Source of the DNA: an uncultured bacterium
GTDB taxonomy: Bacteria; Sysuimicrobiota; Sysuimicrobiia; Sysuimicrobiales; Sysuimicrobiaceae
NCBI GenBank assembly: GCA_938028835.1
Contig: CALIMJ010000008.1
Coordinates: 124,001 to 188,000 of the forward strand
DNA length: 64,000 bases
Reading direction: 5' to 3'
In this document: positions 33,639 through 42,070 of the stretch, piece by piece
Numbering within the stretch: position 1 is the stretch's first letter
Layout: every line of letters starts with the position of its first letter
Position numbers and translations under genes: made by a program
Notes under the pieces: model-generated
The model's database searches: none
Seen by the model: only the letters and a program-made list of their open reading frames with translations
What the model was told of the DNA's origin: nothing

Positions 33639-33907
33639 GACGTACGGGCTCGAAGGGCCTCCTGGAGGAGCGTGCGGATTTCCCGCAGATCCTCGCGCAG
33701 TTCGCTCAAGCGGGCGTCCACCTGGGCGAAACGGGCGTTCATGTCGGCCCGGAGGTCGTCGATGCGGCGGTGGACGTCGTCGAATCGACCGTTGACGTCG
33801 TCGAACCGGCGGCGGACGTCATCGAACCGGCGGTTGTTGTACAGGATCCCGGCGAGGACCGCCAGGATCACGGTCACCACGATGGTGGCCACCTGCTCCC
33901 ACGCCAC
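33635..33907 (-). CDS. Membrane-anchored coiled-coil protein with RFDDV repeats
   Basis: A 90-residue protein with one N-terminal transmembrane helix (VATIVVTVILAVLAGILY) followed by heptad-like repeats RFDDV-RRRFDDV-NGRFDDV-HRRIDDL and a coiled coil (DARLSELREDLREIRTLLQEAL). Such small proteins are common beside many genes and have no fixed function; they may oligomerise at the membrane. It converges with rpe, the stops overlapping by 4 nt. The repeat units are encoded by near-identical 21-nt DNA (cgTCGAAnCG), visible on the plus strand. Confidence 0.7.
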   Translation of the reverse strand: MAWEQVATIVVTVILAVLAGILYNNRRFDDVRRRFDDVNGRFDDVHRRIDDLRADMNARFAQVDARLSELREDLREIRTLLQEALRARTS

Positions 33908-34032
33908 GGGGCCAGGATAGCGCAGCTGCGTTCTGGCCGGCGACTTAGAGCCGGGGCACCGGTCCGCGGTGGCGGCCCCGCGGCTTGCTCTCCAGGATCC
34001 GTGGCAAGTGGCAGGCGGCTGCTGTCGCCGCC

Positions 34033-34038
34033 TACACT
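34033..34038 (+). promoter_or_regulatory. -10 hexamer of a leaderless promoter (ligD)
   Basis: TACACT ends 6 nt before GTG 34045. No ribosome binding site. Confidence 0.65.
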
Positions 34039-34044
34039 GGATCC

Positions 34045-36588
34045 GTGGAGCAGCGGGGGGCGAGCGGGAAGCTCGAGCCGTACCGCCGGAAGCGTCGCTT
34101 CGACCGGACCCCGGAGCCCGAGGGAGCCGCGGCGGGGCCCTCCCGCCGCCTGCGGTTCGTGGTGCAGGAGCACCACGCGCGCACGGCGCACTGGGACTTC
34201 CGCCTGGAGATGGAAGGGGTCCTGCGGTCGTGGGCGGTGCCCAAGGGCCCTTCCCTGGATCCCGCGGTGAAGCGGCTCGCGGTGCTGGTGGAAGACCACC
34301 CCCTGGAGTACGCGGAGTTCGAGGGCGTGATCCCGCCGGGGAACTACGGGGCGGGTACGGTGATGGTGTGGGACCGCGGCACCTACGAATGTCGGGAGGG
34401 GGACCCCGCCGAGGCGTTCCGCAAGGGCAAGCTCACCCTGGTGCTGCACGGGCAAAACCTGCGGGGCGAGTTCCACTTGGTCCGCACCCGGCGCCACGGG
34501 GGAAGGGACTGGCTGCTGTTCAAGGGTAAGGACGCGTACGCAGTCCCGGGCTACCAGCCGTCCGGCACGCGGTCGGTGCTCAGCGGCCGGACGGTGGCGG
34601 AGATCCGCCGCGGGGAGCCTGGGCCCGAGGATCCGCCGGAGGATCCGTTCCCCCAGCCGTTCCCACCCATGCTGGCGGGAAGCGCGCCAAAGCCCTTCGA
34701 CGACCCCGCGTGGTACTTCGAGCCCAAGTGGGACGGGGTTCGGGCGCTGGCCTTTGTCCGCCCGGGTGCGGGCCGCTCCGGAGTACAGCTGCTGAACCGG
34801 TCGCTCAGACCTGTGGGGGACCGGTACCCGGAGCTGGTGGAGGCTCTGTCACGGCTTCCCCCGTGCGTGCTGGACGGCGAGGTGATCGCACCGGACGAGC
34901 GGGGACGCCCGGACTTCGCGCGGCTGCAGCAGCGGATGCACCTGACGGACCCCGAGGAGGTCCGACGGGCCGCGCGGGAGATCCCCGTCCGGTACGTGGT
35001 GTTCGACGTGCTGTACTGGGCTGGCCGGGACCTGCGGCCCAGGCCTTTCGAGGAGCGGCGCCGGGTCCTGGAGGGGATCCCTCTGGAGCCGCCCCTACTG
35101 CGGAGCGACGTGGTGCGCGGGGAGGGCCGGGCCCTGTTCGCCGCGGTGCGGGGCCACGGGCTGGAGGGTGTGGTGGCCAAGCGCGCGGACTCCCCTTACC
35201 TTCCGGGTGTCCGCAGCGACCGCTGGCTGAAGGTGAAGGCCCGGCAGACCGAGGAGGCTGTGGTGGTGGGGTTCACCCGCGGCCGCGGCCACCGGGAGAC
35301 CAGCTTCGGGGCGCTGGTGCTGGCGCAGAGGGCCTTCCCGGGACAGCTGGTGCACGTGGGACAGGTGGGAGGCGGGTTCAGCGATGGTGAGGTGCGTCGC
35401 CTGCGGGCGCTGCTGGAACCGCTGAGGGTTCAGGACTGCCCCCTGTCACCTCGCCCGGAGGTCCCGCAGCCGGTGCAGTGGGTGCGGCCCGAGCTGGTGG
35501 TGGAGGTGGAGCACGCCGGCCGCACCCCCGACGGGAAGCTACGGTTTCCGGTGTTCGTGCGGCTCCGGCCGGACCGGACCGCGGGGGACGTGCAGCTCCC
35601 GGAGGCGTCGCTGCCCTTCGCGTTCACGAACCTCGACAAGGTGTACTTCCCCGAGGCGGGACTCACCAAAGGGGACGTGGTGGCCTACTATCGGGCGGTG
35701 GCGCCGTGGATCCTTCCGCACCTGCAGGATCGCCCCCTGACCCTGCGCCGCTTTCCCGAGGGGATCTCGGGACCGGACTTCTTCCAGAAGGACCTGCCGG
35801 ACGCGCCGCCCTTCGTGCGCACGGTGCGCCTGTGGTCCGAGCAGGGGGACCGGGACGTGACGGCGGTAGTGGGCGGGGACGAGGCCACCTTGCTGTGGCT
35901 GGTGCAGATGGGCTGCATCGAGCTGCACGCGTGGTTCTCCCGCACCACCCCGATCCCCGGCCTGCCGGCGTCCGCCGAGTTCTCCGGGTCAGAGGAAGCG
36001 CTGGAGCTCAGCGTCCTCAACTACCCGGACTTCGTGGTGTTCGACCTGGACCCGTTCCTCCTGCCCGAAGGAGAAGGGCTGCGCCGCCGCGGGCGCGAGT
36101 ACGACCCCGACTACTCCCGCCGCGGGTTCGAAGCGGCCCGGCAGGCGGCGTTGTGGCTGGAGGAGGCGCTGTCGGGTCTCGGCCTGCGGGCCTTCGTGAA
36201 GACGTCCGGCAAGACGGGTCTGCACGTGTTCGTACCCGTCCGCCGCACGTACACGTACCGCGAGACCCACGCCTTCGCCAAGACCGTGTGCGGGTGGTTG
36301 AGCCAGCGACACCCGGACGTGCTCACGGTGGCGTGGCGGGTCCGGGACCGGGTGGGCAAGGTGTTCCTGGACTACAACCAGAACGTCCGGGGGAAGACCC
36401 TGGCGGTGGCCTACAGCCTGCGACCGACGCCGCAGGCCACGGTGAGCGTACCGGTGACCTGGGACGAGCTGCGGACGGGGTTCGATCCCCTTCAGTGGAA
36501 CGCCAGAACGGTGCCGGAACGGTTGCGGCTGCAAGGGGACCCATGGCGGGACATCCTCGCTTACCCGCAGCAGCTGCCCGGCAGCTAG
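34045..36588 (+). CDS. ligD: Multifunctional DNA ligase D (PE-LIG-POL)
   Basis: An 847-residue NHEJ enzyme in the order 3'-phosphoesterase, ligase, polymerase/primase. PE: RRLRFVVQEHHARTAHWDFRLEMEGVLRSWAVPKGPS. LIG: EPKWDGVRALAF with the adenylated Lys, LDGEVIAPD, RYVVFDVLYW, EGVVAKRADSPY and the OB domain. POL: TNLDKVYFPEAGLTKGDVVAYYRAV, FVVFDLDPF (metal Asp pair), KTSGKTGLHVFVPV. It seals ends together with the Ku protein encoded 6 kb upstream. The start is set by the leaderless promoter; the extra 20 residues in the longest ORF precede it. Confidence 0.95.
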   Translation: MEQRGASGKLEPYRRKRRFDRTPEPEGAAAGPSRRLRFVVQEHHARTAHWDFRLEMEGVLRSWAVPKGPSLDPAVKRLAVLVEDHPLEYAEFEGVIPPGNYGAGTVMVWDRGTYECREGDPAEAFRKGKLTLVLHGQNLRGEFHLVRTRRHGGRDWLLFKGKDAYAVPGYQPSGTRSVLSGRTVAEIRRGEPGPEDPPEDPFPQPFPPMLAGSAPKPFDDPAWYFEPKWDGVRALAFVRPGAGRSGVQLLNRSLRPVGDRYPELVEALSRLPPCVLDGEVIAPDERGRPDFARLQQRMHLTDPEEVRRAAREIPVRYVVFDVLYWAGRDLRPRPFEERRRVLEGIPLEPPLLRSDVVRGEGRALFAAVRGHGLEGVVAKRADSPYLPGVRSDRWLKVKARQTEEAVVVGFTRGRGHRETSFGALVLAQRAFPGQLVHVGQVGGGFSDGEVRRLRALLEPLRVQDCPLSPRPEVPQPVQWVRPELVVEVEHAGRTPDGKLRFPVFVRLRPDRTAGDVQLPEASLPFAFTNLDKVYFPEAGLTKGDVVAYYRAVAPWILPHLQDRPLTLRRFPEGISGPDFFQKDLPDAPPFVRTVRLWSEQGDRDVTAVVGGDEATLLWLVQMGCIELHAWFSRTTPIPGLPASAEFSGSEEALELSVLNYPDFVVFDLDPFLLPEGEGLRRRGREYDPDYSRRGFEAARQAALWLEEALSGLGLRAFVKTSGKTGLHVFVPVRRTYTYRETHAFAKTVCGWLSQRHPDVLTVAWRVRDRVGKVFLDYNQNVRGKTLAVAYSLRPTPQATVSVPVTWDELRTGFDPLQWNARTVPERLRLQGDPWRDILAYPQQLPGS

Positions 36589-38600
36589 CGGCGCTGGCCA
36601 CTGCAGCGCTGCTGAGCATGGGCACCCCTGCCTGGGCGGCCGTCCAGGTGCCAGAGCCGTTGCAGCCCGGCTGCGCGGCACCCGAGGCGTTGCGGAAACT
36701 CGCGACGACGCCGGGCTCTGACGGCGTGCGGGCCGCCCTCCGGCTGGGTCTGTGCTTGATGGAGGACCGTCGCTTCCGGGAGGCGATGGCGCTGCTGGAC
36801 CGCGGCTCCAGCCACCCCACGCTGGCACCCTACAGTCTCGTGTGGGCTGGACAGGCGGCGCTGGCAGCGGGGGACTTGGAAGGCGCCCTCCGGCGCCTGG
36901 AACGAGCCGTGCAGGCAGGTCTCCCACCGCCGGCGCGCGGCCGCGGGTACCTTCTCCTGTCCGACGCTTCCCTGCGGCTCGGGGACGCTGCGGCGGCGCA
37001 GCGGTACGCCCACCTCGCCCTGCGCCACGCCCCGGACGACGAGGCACGGGCAGCGGCCTGGAGGCTTCTCGGGCGCGCTTCGGAGGCAGCGGGCCACCAG
37101 CAGGAGGCGCGGTGGCGCTACAGCGTGGCGTGGTGGGGCTTCCCAGGAACAGCGGCGTCCCGCGAGGCGGAGACCGACCTCCGGAGGCTGATGGGGCAGC
37201 TGCCGGTACCGCCTGCCGGGGCGCGGGCGGAGCGGGCGCGCAGGCTGGGGGATCCACAGGCCGCGCTGGAGGAATGGCGGGCGGCTTTGAGTCAGGGCCT
37301 GCCAGGTGCCCTGGAGGCGGAGGCATGGCTGCGGGTGGGTGTGCTGGCGGGCGGCACCGAGGGGCTGGCGGCTTTGCGCCGCTCGGCGGCCCACCCCGCG
37401 CATCGGGAGCAGGCGCGGTACTGGACCGGGGTGGTGCTGGTCCGCCTCGGCCGGCACTCCGAAGCCGCCCGCGTGTGGCAGGGCCTGGTGCGCGACTCGC
37501 CCCGAAGCCCGTGGGCTGCTCGGGCCCTTGCGGGTCTGGCGCAACGCGCGCAAGGCCGCGGGCGGCTCGCTGAGGCAGACCGGTACTGGGCGGAGTTGGC
37601 TCGCAGGTTCCCTTCCACCGCTTTGGCCGGCCGGGCGCGGTGGGAGCGTGGGTGGCTGCGCTACCGCCAGCGGCAGTACCGCAGCGCGGAGCGGTTGTGG
37701 AGGGAGGCGGCTACAGACGACCCGGGAAGTCCGTGGGCTGCGGGCAGCCTGTACTGGGCCGCGGTCAGTCGCGCCCGCCAGGGGTTGGATAGCCGCGCCC
37801 TGCTGAAGGAGGTGGCGAAGCGCTACCCGCACTCGTACTACGGCCAGCGAGCCCGCAAGCGTCTGGGCCTCGCGTTTCCACCGCCACCGGCGGAGGGCGG
37901 GCAGATGGTGATTCCGGCCGAGCGGTTCGCGCCCGCGCCGGTGGAGCTGGCCGCCCTCGGACGGTACCGGGAAGCAGCGGAGGCGGCCGAGGAGGCCCTG
38001 AGGTCCGCCCAATCCCGCTCCCTGCGGGCGCTGGCGGCGTGGGCCCGGGCCGCGGACGGGGACCTCGCGGGCAGCGTGGCCACCGCGGAGGCCTCCGCGG
38101 CTCCGTGGCGGCCTGAAGCCGGCGGCACCGACGCGGAGCTGTGGAAGCTGGCTTACCCCCTGGCTCACCGCGAAATCGTGCGGCGGTGGTCAGCGATCCA
38201 CGGTGTGGATCCCCTGCTGGTGCTGGCGGTAATGCGGGAGGAGAGCCGGTTCCGCACCGACGCCGTCTCGCCCGCGGGGGCGGTGGGGCTGATGCAGCTC
38301 CTGCCGTCCACCGCACGCGGCATCGACCCCGCGATCCGGCCGGACGTCCTCACGGACCCGGAGGCCAACGTCCGGCTCGGCACCGCCTACCTGGCGGGAC
38401 GCCTGCGGGAGTTCCGCGGGGACGTGGTGACCGCGCTGGCCGCCTACAACGCCGGCCCGGGGGCCGCCCGTCGCTTCCTTAGCTTCCGCGGCGCGGACGT
38501 GGACGAGTTCGTGGAGGCCATCCCGTACCCCGAGACTCGCGCGTACGTGAAGCGCGTCCTCGAGTCCTACGGGATCTACCGCTGGCTCTACCAGCGGTAG
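36543..38600 (+). CDS. Secreted lytic transglycosylase (Slt-like) with TPR superhelix
   Basis: A 685-residue protein with signal peptide (LAALATAALLSMGTPAWA), a long series of TPR-like helical repeats (residues 70-500), and a C-terminal SLT domain: DPLLVLAVMREESRFRTDAVSPAGAVGLMQLLPSTAR contains the catalytic Glu in EESRF and GLMQL, then NVRLGTAYLAGRL and ALAAYNAGPG. It cleaves peptidoglycan glycan strands with anhydro-muramic product. The start overlaps the ligD 3' end by 46 nt. The longest ORF reads far back into ligD in another frame; that part is a shadow. Confidence 0.92.
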   Translation: MAGHPRLPAAAARQLAALATAALLSMGTPAWAAVQVPEPLQPGCAAPEALRKLATTPGSDGVRAALRLGLCLMEDRRFREAMALLDRGSSHPTLAPYSLVWAGQAALAAGDLEGALRRLERAVQAGLPPPARGRGYLLLSDASLRLGDAAAAQRYAHLALRHAPDDEARAAAWRLLGRASEAAGHQQEARWRYSVAWWGFPGTAASREAETDLRRLMGQLPVPPAGARAERARRLGDPQAALEEWRAALSQGLPGALEAEAWLRVGVLAGGTEGLAALRRSAAHPAHREQARYWTGVVLVRLGRHSEAARVWQGLVRDSPRSPWAARALAGLAQRAQGRGRLAEADRYWAELARRFPSTALAGRARWERGWLRYRQRQYRSAERLWREAATDDPGSPWAAGSLYWAAVSRARQGLDSRALLKEVAKRYPHSYYGQRARKRLGLAFPPPPAEGGQMVIPAERFAPAPVELAALGRYREAAEAAEEALRSAQSRSLRALAAWARAADGDLAGSVATAEASAAPWRPEAGGTDAELWKLAYPLAHREIVRRWSAIHGVDPLLVLAVMREESRFRTDAVSPAGAVGLMQLLPSTARGIDPAIRPDVLTDPEANVRLGTAYLAGRLREFRGDVVTALAAYNAGPGAARRFLSFRGADVDEFVEAIPYPETRAYVKRVLESYGIYRWLYQR

Positions 38601-38868
38601 ACCTCCACGCCTTCCCGAACGGCTTCTGCCGTGGTGCAGATCTCCCGAGACTTCCGTGCGAACTCCTCCGGCGTGTAGCAGAGGGGCTGCAGGTCCACGC
38701 CCAGCTCCCACAGGTCCAGCACCGCGGCGACCCGCTTCCGCCAGGTCAGGCCTTCGAAAGCCTCCGAGACGAGCACGAGGTCGTAGTCGCTGTCCAGCAG
38801 CTCGGTCCCCCCAGGATCGCGCGCTCCAGGGGAAAGCGCTCCGCCACGCGGGCCAGGAACCGCTTAAC
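38588..38868 (-). pseudogene. MNT-type nucleotidyltransferase (antitoxin) with deleted active site
   Basis: Two frames together resemble a minimal nucleotidyltransferase: VKRFLARVAERFPLERAIL, then in another frame ELLDSDYDLVLVSEAFEGLTWRKRVAAVLDLW. The GSRARG catalytic loop that should lie between IL and ELLDSD is missing, and the join is shifted by a deletion of roughly 16-17 nt. There is no good start codon for the first part; it follows the HEPN stop in the same frame. Partner is the HEPN gene upstream. Either decayed or a sequencing error, but an indel error alone would not remove the whole motif. Confidence 0.7.
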
Positions 38869-38877
38869 GCTGAGCGG

Positions 38878-39258
38878 TCAACGCCGAGGTGACCATTGCT
38901 GGACTCGCTCGGCGGCCTCCAGCAGCTGCCGGGCCTTCCGTAGGTCGTAGTTCTCCGCGGGGATCCCGTTGGCCGCGTCCGGGCAGCGAGAGGTGGCGTA
39001 CTCCGGGTTCAACAGGCGCAGGTCGCTCATGACGTCCTCCGGGACTCCCAGGGTCCTCCCCAGCTCCACGAGGTTGTGCGTCTTGGGAGGGAGCCGGCGC
39101 TGCAGCTGCATGATGGCCCGCTTCAGCCACTTCTCGACAGCCTGGTGACAGGCGAAGGCGGCGCCGAAGTAGAAGCCTGCCTGGCAACTGGCGCGGGCGT
39201 ACCCCAGGTCCGCGTCCCCCTGAGCGATCCATCGCCGCGCCTCCTCCCGCATCCACAC
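38878..39258 (-). CDS. HEPN-domain protein (toxin of HEPN/MNT type)
   Basis: A 126-residue HEPN protein. ARRWIAQGDADLGYARASCQAGFYFGAAFACHQAVEKWLKRAIMQLQRRLPPKTHNLVELG is the classical sequence, with the RLPPKTH form of the Rx4-6H RNase motif. In HEPN/MNT modules the nucleotidyltransferase neutralises the HEPN RNase by AMPylation. Here the adjacent nucleotidyltransferase gene is broken while HEPN looks intact. ATG 39258 or the ATG two codons on. It forms a unit with 38588-38868. Confidence 0.85.
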   Translation of the reverse strand: MWMREEARRWIAQGDADLGYARASCQAGFYFGAAFACHQAVEKWLKRAIMQLQRRLPPKTHNLVELGRTLGVPEDVMSDLRLLNPEYATSRCPDAANGIPAENYDLRKARQLLEAAERVQQWSPRR

Positions 39259-39327
39259 CGCCTCCCAGGGGATTGTAACCGCGCGGGCCCCGCCTTTGAC
39301 CGTGCCGGGAAACCCGGGCCTGCAGCC

Positions 39328-40683
39328 CTAGCCCCGCTCCAGCAGCACCACGGCCTCCACGTGGTAGGTCTGGGGGAACAGGTCCACCGGCTGCACCGCG
39401 AGGATCCGGTACCCGAAGGGGACCAGCTCCTTGAGGTCCGGGGCCAGGGTGGTGGGGTTGCACGATACATAGAGCACCCGGCGAGGGCCAGCCCGGGCCA
39501 CCTTCCGCATCACCTTCCCTCCCGCTCCCGACCGGGGCGGGTCCAGGACCACCAGGTCCGGGGTCCCCGCCCGCGCCACCAGATCTGGGAGCACGTGCCG
39601 CACCTCACCCTGCACGAACTCCACGTTCCGGATGGCGGCCCGCGCCGCGTTGTCCCGCGCCGCCTGGACCGCAGACGGGACCACCTCTACGCCCCACACG
39701 AACCCCGCCTGCCGAGCGAAGCCGAGGGCGAACGTACCCACCCCACAGTAGAGATCCACCACGCGCTCCCCGCCCCGGAGGTCCGCCATCTCCAGGGCCA
39801 GCTGTAGCATGCGGTCCGCCTGCTCCGTGTTGGTCTGGAAGAAGGTCTCCAGCCCGATGCGGAACCGGAGGCCACCGAGCTCCTCCTCGATGGTGGGTTC
39901 ACCCCAGAGCACCTCCAGCCGGTCCACCTTCACCGCGTCGGAGAGCGAGCCGGATTGAGCCCACAGCACGCCCCGAATTTGCGGGTGGCACTGCACCAGC
40001 TGGCGCGCCAACTCCGGGCCCTCCGGGAACGGACCCGGCGCCGTGACCACCGCCACCAACACCTGCCCCGTGCGCACGCCTTCCCGGTACACCAGGTGGC
40101 GCAGAAGGCCCTGACGGGTGCGGTGGTCGTAGCAGGTCAGGCGCCGCTCCCGCACGAAGGCCTTCACCTCCCGGAGCACCGTGCTGGCCAGGGGCGAAGG
40201 CAGCAGGCACTCGTCGATCTCCACCACCCGGTCGAAGTGTCCCGGCACGTGCAGCCCCAGGGTGGCCTCCGGGTGGAAGGCGAACTCCATCTTGTTCCGG
40301 TAGCCGAGGGGTCGGGGCGCGGGCAGGATGGGCCGGATCGGTATTCCCCTCAGTCCCCCCAGGCGCTCCAGGCTGTCCCGCACGATCTGCTCCTTGGCCG
40401 CCAGCTGGGCCTCATAGCGCAGGTGCTGCCAGGTGCAGCCGCCGCAGCGGCCGAAGTACGGGCAAGGGGGGATCACGCGGTCGGCGGAGGGTTCCACCAC
40501 CTCCACTACTTCCGCTTCCCCGAAGGACCGCTTCGCCCGCACCAGACGGGCACGCACCCGGTCGCCGGGAGCGGTATAAGGGACGAACACCACGTACCCG
40601 TCCGCCCGGGCCACCCCTCGCCCGCCGTACGACAGTCGGTCTACCCGGAGCACCAGCTCCTGGCCTTTCTGGAAGCCCGCCAT
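39328..40683 (-). CDS. 23S rRNA (uracil-5)-methyltransferase, RlmD/RumA type
   Basis: A 451-residue TrmA/RumA-family enzyme. The N-terminal TRAM domain (VLRVDRLSYGGRGVARADGYVVFVPYTAPGD), the Fe-S cysteines CPYFGRCGGCTWQH, FQTNTEQADRML, SAM motif VVDLYCGVGTF, LDPPRSG and the catalytic SCNPTTLAPDL are all present. It methylates a uridine of 23S rRNA (U1939 or U747 class) or tRNA; the exact target is not predictable. ATG start; TACCCT 9 nt upstream may be a -10. A TTAAC palindrome lies in the divergent region. Confidence 0.92.
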   Translation of the reverse strand: MAGFQKGQELVLRVDRLSYGGRGVARADGYVVFVPYTAPGDRVRARLVRAKRSFGEAEVVEVVEPSADRVIPPCPYFGRCGGCTWQHLRYEAQLAAKEQIVRDSLERLGGLRGIPIRPILPAPRPLGYRNKMEFAFHPEATLGLHVPGHFDRVVEIDECLLPSPLASTVLREVKAFVRERRLTCYDHRTRQGLLRHLVYREGVRTGQVLVAVVTAPGPFPEGPELARQLVQCHPQIRGVLWAQSGSLSDAVKVDRLEVLWGEPTIEEELGGLRFRIGLETFFQTNTEQADRMLQLALEMADLRGGERVVDLYCGVGTFALGFARQAGFVWGVEVVPSAVQAARDNAARAAIRNVEFVQGEVRHVLPDLVARAGTPDLVVLDPPRSGAGGKVMRKVARAGPRRVLYVSCNPTTLAPDLKELVPFGYRILAVQPVDLFPQTYHVEAVVLLERG

Positions 40684-40725
40684 ACCAAGGGCAGGGTAGG
40701 GGACATCTGGAGGCCCGGCAAGTTT

Positions 40726-40740
40726 TTAACCGACCGTTAA
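40726..40740. promoter_or_regulatory. TTAAC-CGACC-GTTAA palindrome in a divergent intergenic region
   Basis: A 5-bp inverted repeat (with ACCGACCGTT core) midway between the RlmD-type gene and the rightward small-membrane-protein genes. It is the only AT-rich patch in that stretch. A candidate repressor operator; the regulator is unknown. Confidence 0.4.
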
Positions 40741-40821
40741 CGTGTCGATTCCGCTCCGTTCACCACCCGCCCGGCCCGGCGCGGTATTCCTTCCGGGGAT
40801 TCTTCCGAGGGAGGTGCTGGG

Positions 40822-41223
40822 ATGTCCCGAAGCGGGGTGTGGTTGGTCGCAGCAGCCAGCGCGGCCTTTCTGGCCTCGGTCGGTGTCGTGCTGGGTCTGC
40901 GCCTGGCGGGCACGCAGGCTTCGCCGAGCCCAGCGGGACTGCAGCCCGCCGCCCAGGTGGAGCGCCTGCGGCAGGAGTCGCAGCAGCTACGGCGACTCGT
41001 GGCGGCCTACCGACAGCGGGAGGCCCTGTACCGCCAGAGGCTGCAGGAGGCCAATTCGGCCCTGCAGCGCTTGGCAGGCCGCGACAGCCAGGCCCCGCGA
41101 GGTACGGACCGTTGGGGGCGTGGGAGGCAGGAGCGTGAGGAACACAGCGGGCCCTCCCGCGCGAGGATCGGCTCCCCGGAGCACGAGGGACCGGAGAGGT
41201 GGGAGGGCGACGGTGACGACTGA
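40822..41223 (+). CDS. Membrane-anchored coiled-coil protein, unknown
   Basis: A 133-residue protein I cannot name. An N-terminal membrane helix (VWLVAAASAAFLASVGVVLGLRLA) is followed by a coiled coil (QVERLRQESQQLRRLVAAYRQREALYRQRLQEANSALQRL) and a hydrophilic, probably disordered tail. ATG with GGAGGTG upstream. It is first of three rightward overlapping genes ending in the ApbE remnant, so it may have served a flavin-protein/electron-transfer complex; that is inference only. Confidence 0.65.
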   Translation: MSRSGVWLVAAASAAFLASVGVVLGLRLAGTQASPSPAGLQPAAQVERLRQESQQLRRLVAAYRQREALYRQRLQEANSALQRLAGRDSQAPRGTDRWGRGRQEREEHSGPSRARIGSPEHEGPERWEGDGDD

Positions 41224-41449
41224 CCGCGGCGTTCGCGGGTGGAAGGCGTTGTTGGCCACGGGCTCCCTGCTGGCCAGCGTGGTGGGGTGGGGCGTGCTGG
41301 CCGCGCGGGACGTTCCCGTGGCGGTGCAGGACCTCGGGCCCCCGACGGTGCAGGAGGCGGAGGGGGTGGAGCCGGAAGCCGAGCTGGAGCTTCTACCGCC
41401 GGTCCCCTCTGTGCACCGGCCCGTGGCCGCTACCCGCTCATCGCGATGA
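41213..41449 (+). CDS. Small single-helix membrane protein, unknown
   Basis: A 78-residue protein with one membrane helix (KALLATGSLLASVVGWGVLAA) and an acidic, proline-rich extracytoplasmic tail (EAEGVEPEAELELLPPVP). GTG 41213 overlaps the stop of the preceding gene, and its stop overlaps the ATG of the ApbE remnant. Not recognised; the overlaps suggest a real gene. ApbE partners are often FMN-binding membrane proteins, but no FMN-binding motif is seen here. Confidence 0.55.
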   Translation: MTTDRGVRGWKALLATGSLLASVVGWGVLAARDVPVAVQDLGPPTVQEAEGVEPEAELELLPPVPSVHRPVAATRSSR

Positions 41450-42070
41450 GCCTGCGGGTCATCCGCGGCAGGTTCCGGGCCATGGGTTGCGAGTTGCGGG
41501 TTTGCGTGGCTGTGTCGGACGCGGCCACGGCTCGTCACGCGCTGGCCACCGCGAGGTCCCGGGCGTCGCAGCTGGAGGCCTTGCTGAGCCGGTTCCGGGA
41601 GGACAGCGAGCTGAGCCGGCTCAACCGATCCCCGGAAGGCCCGGTGCAGGTGCACCCGGTGCTGTGGCGCTGGGGTGGGCCCTGTGGGCGGCTCGAGTCA
41701 CCGGGGGGCTGTACGACCCCACGGTGCTGGATCGCCTGGAGGCCGCGGGCTACCGGACCAGCTTCGAGAAAATTCCGGCGACAGAAAGGCTTCCGGACCC
41801 GGACCCGGCCATCTTCGGACGCTGGCGGCTCCTCCGGGTACACCCTCTCCGACCCGTGGTGGTCCTCCCGCGCGGTCTGCGGGTGGATCTAGGCGGTGTG
41901 GGCAAGGCGTACGCGGCGGAGCGGCTGGCCGCGGAGCTGCGTCGGTTCGGTCCGTGCCTGGTGGAAGCCGGCGGGGATGTGGCGGTGCGGGGAGTCCCGC
42001 CCGGGTGGCCGGGATGGCCGGTGGCCGTGGGGACGGCACGCGGTACCGTAGGGGTGCTGTGGTTACAGGC
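41446..42070 (+). pseudogene. ApbE-like FAD:protein FMN transferase, frameshifted and truncated
   Basis: The first frame encodes FRAMGCELRV, RASQLEALLSRFREDSELSRLNRSP, the start of ApbE. At about 41665-41675 the reading moves to another frame, which continues correctly: WALWAARVTGGLYDPTVLDRLEAAGY, LPRGLRVDLGGVGKAYAAERLA, CLVEAGGDVAVRG. The protein should then run another 80 or so residues, including the C-terminal metal-site region. Instead, after about VGVLWLQ, it passes in frame into a histidine-kinase segment. One frameshift plus one deletion fusion make it non-functional, unless the assembly is wrong. Confidence 0.8.

Noticed and set aside
35478-36542. N-terminal 355 residues of the 1040-residue ORF containing the transglycosylase
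   Set aside because: They lie inside ligD in another frame and are low-complexity; a signal peptide starts cleanly at ATG 36543.
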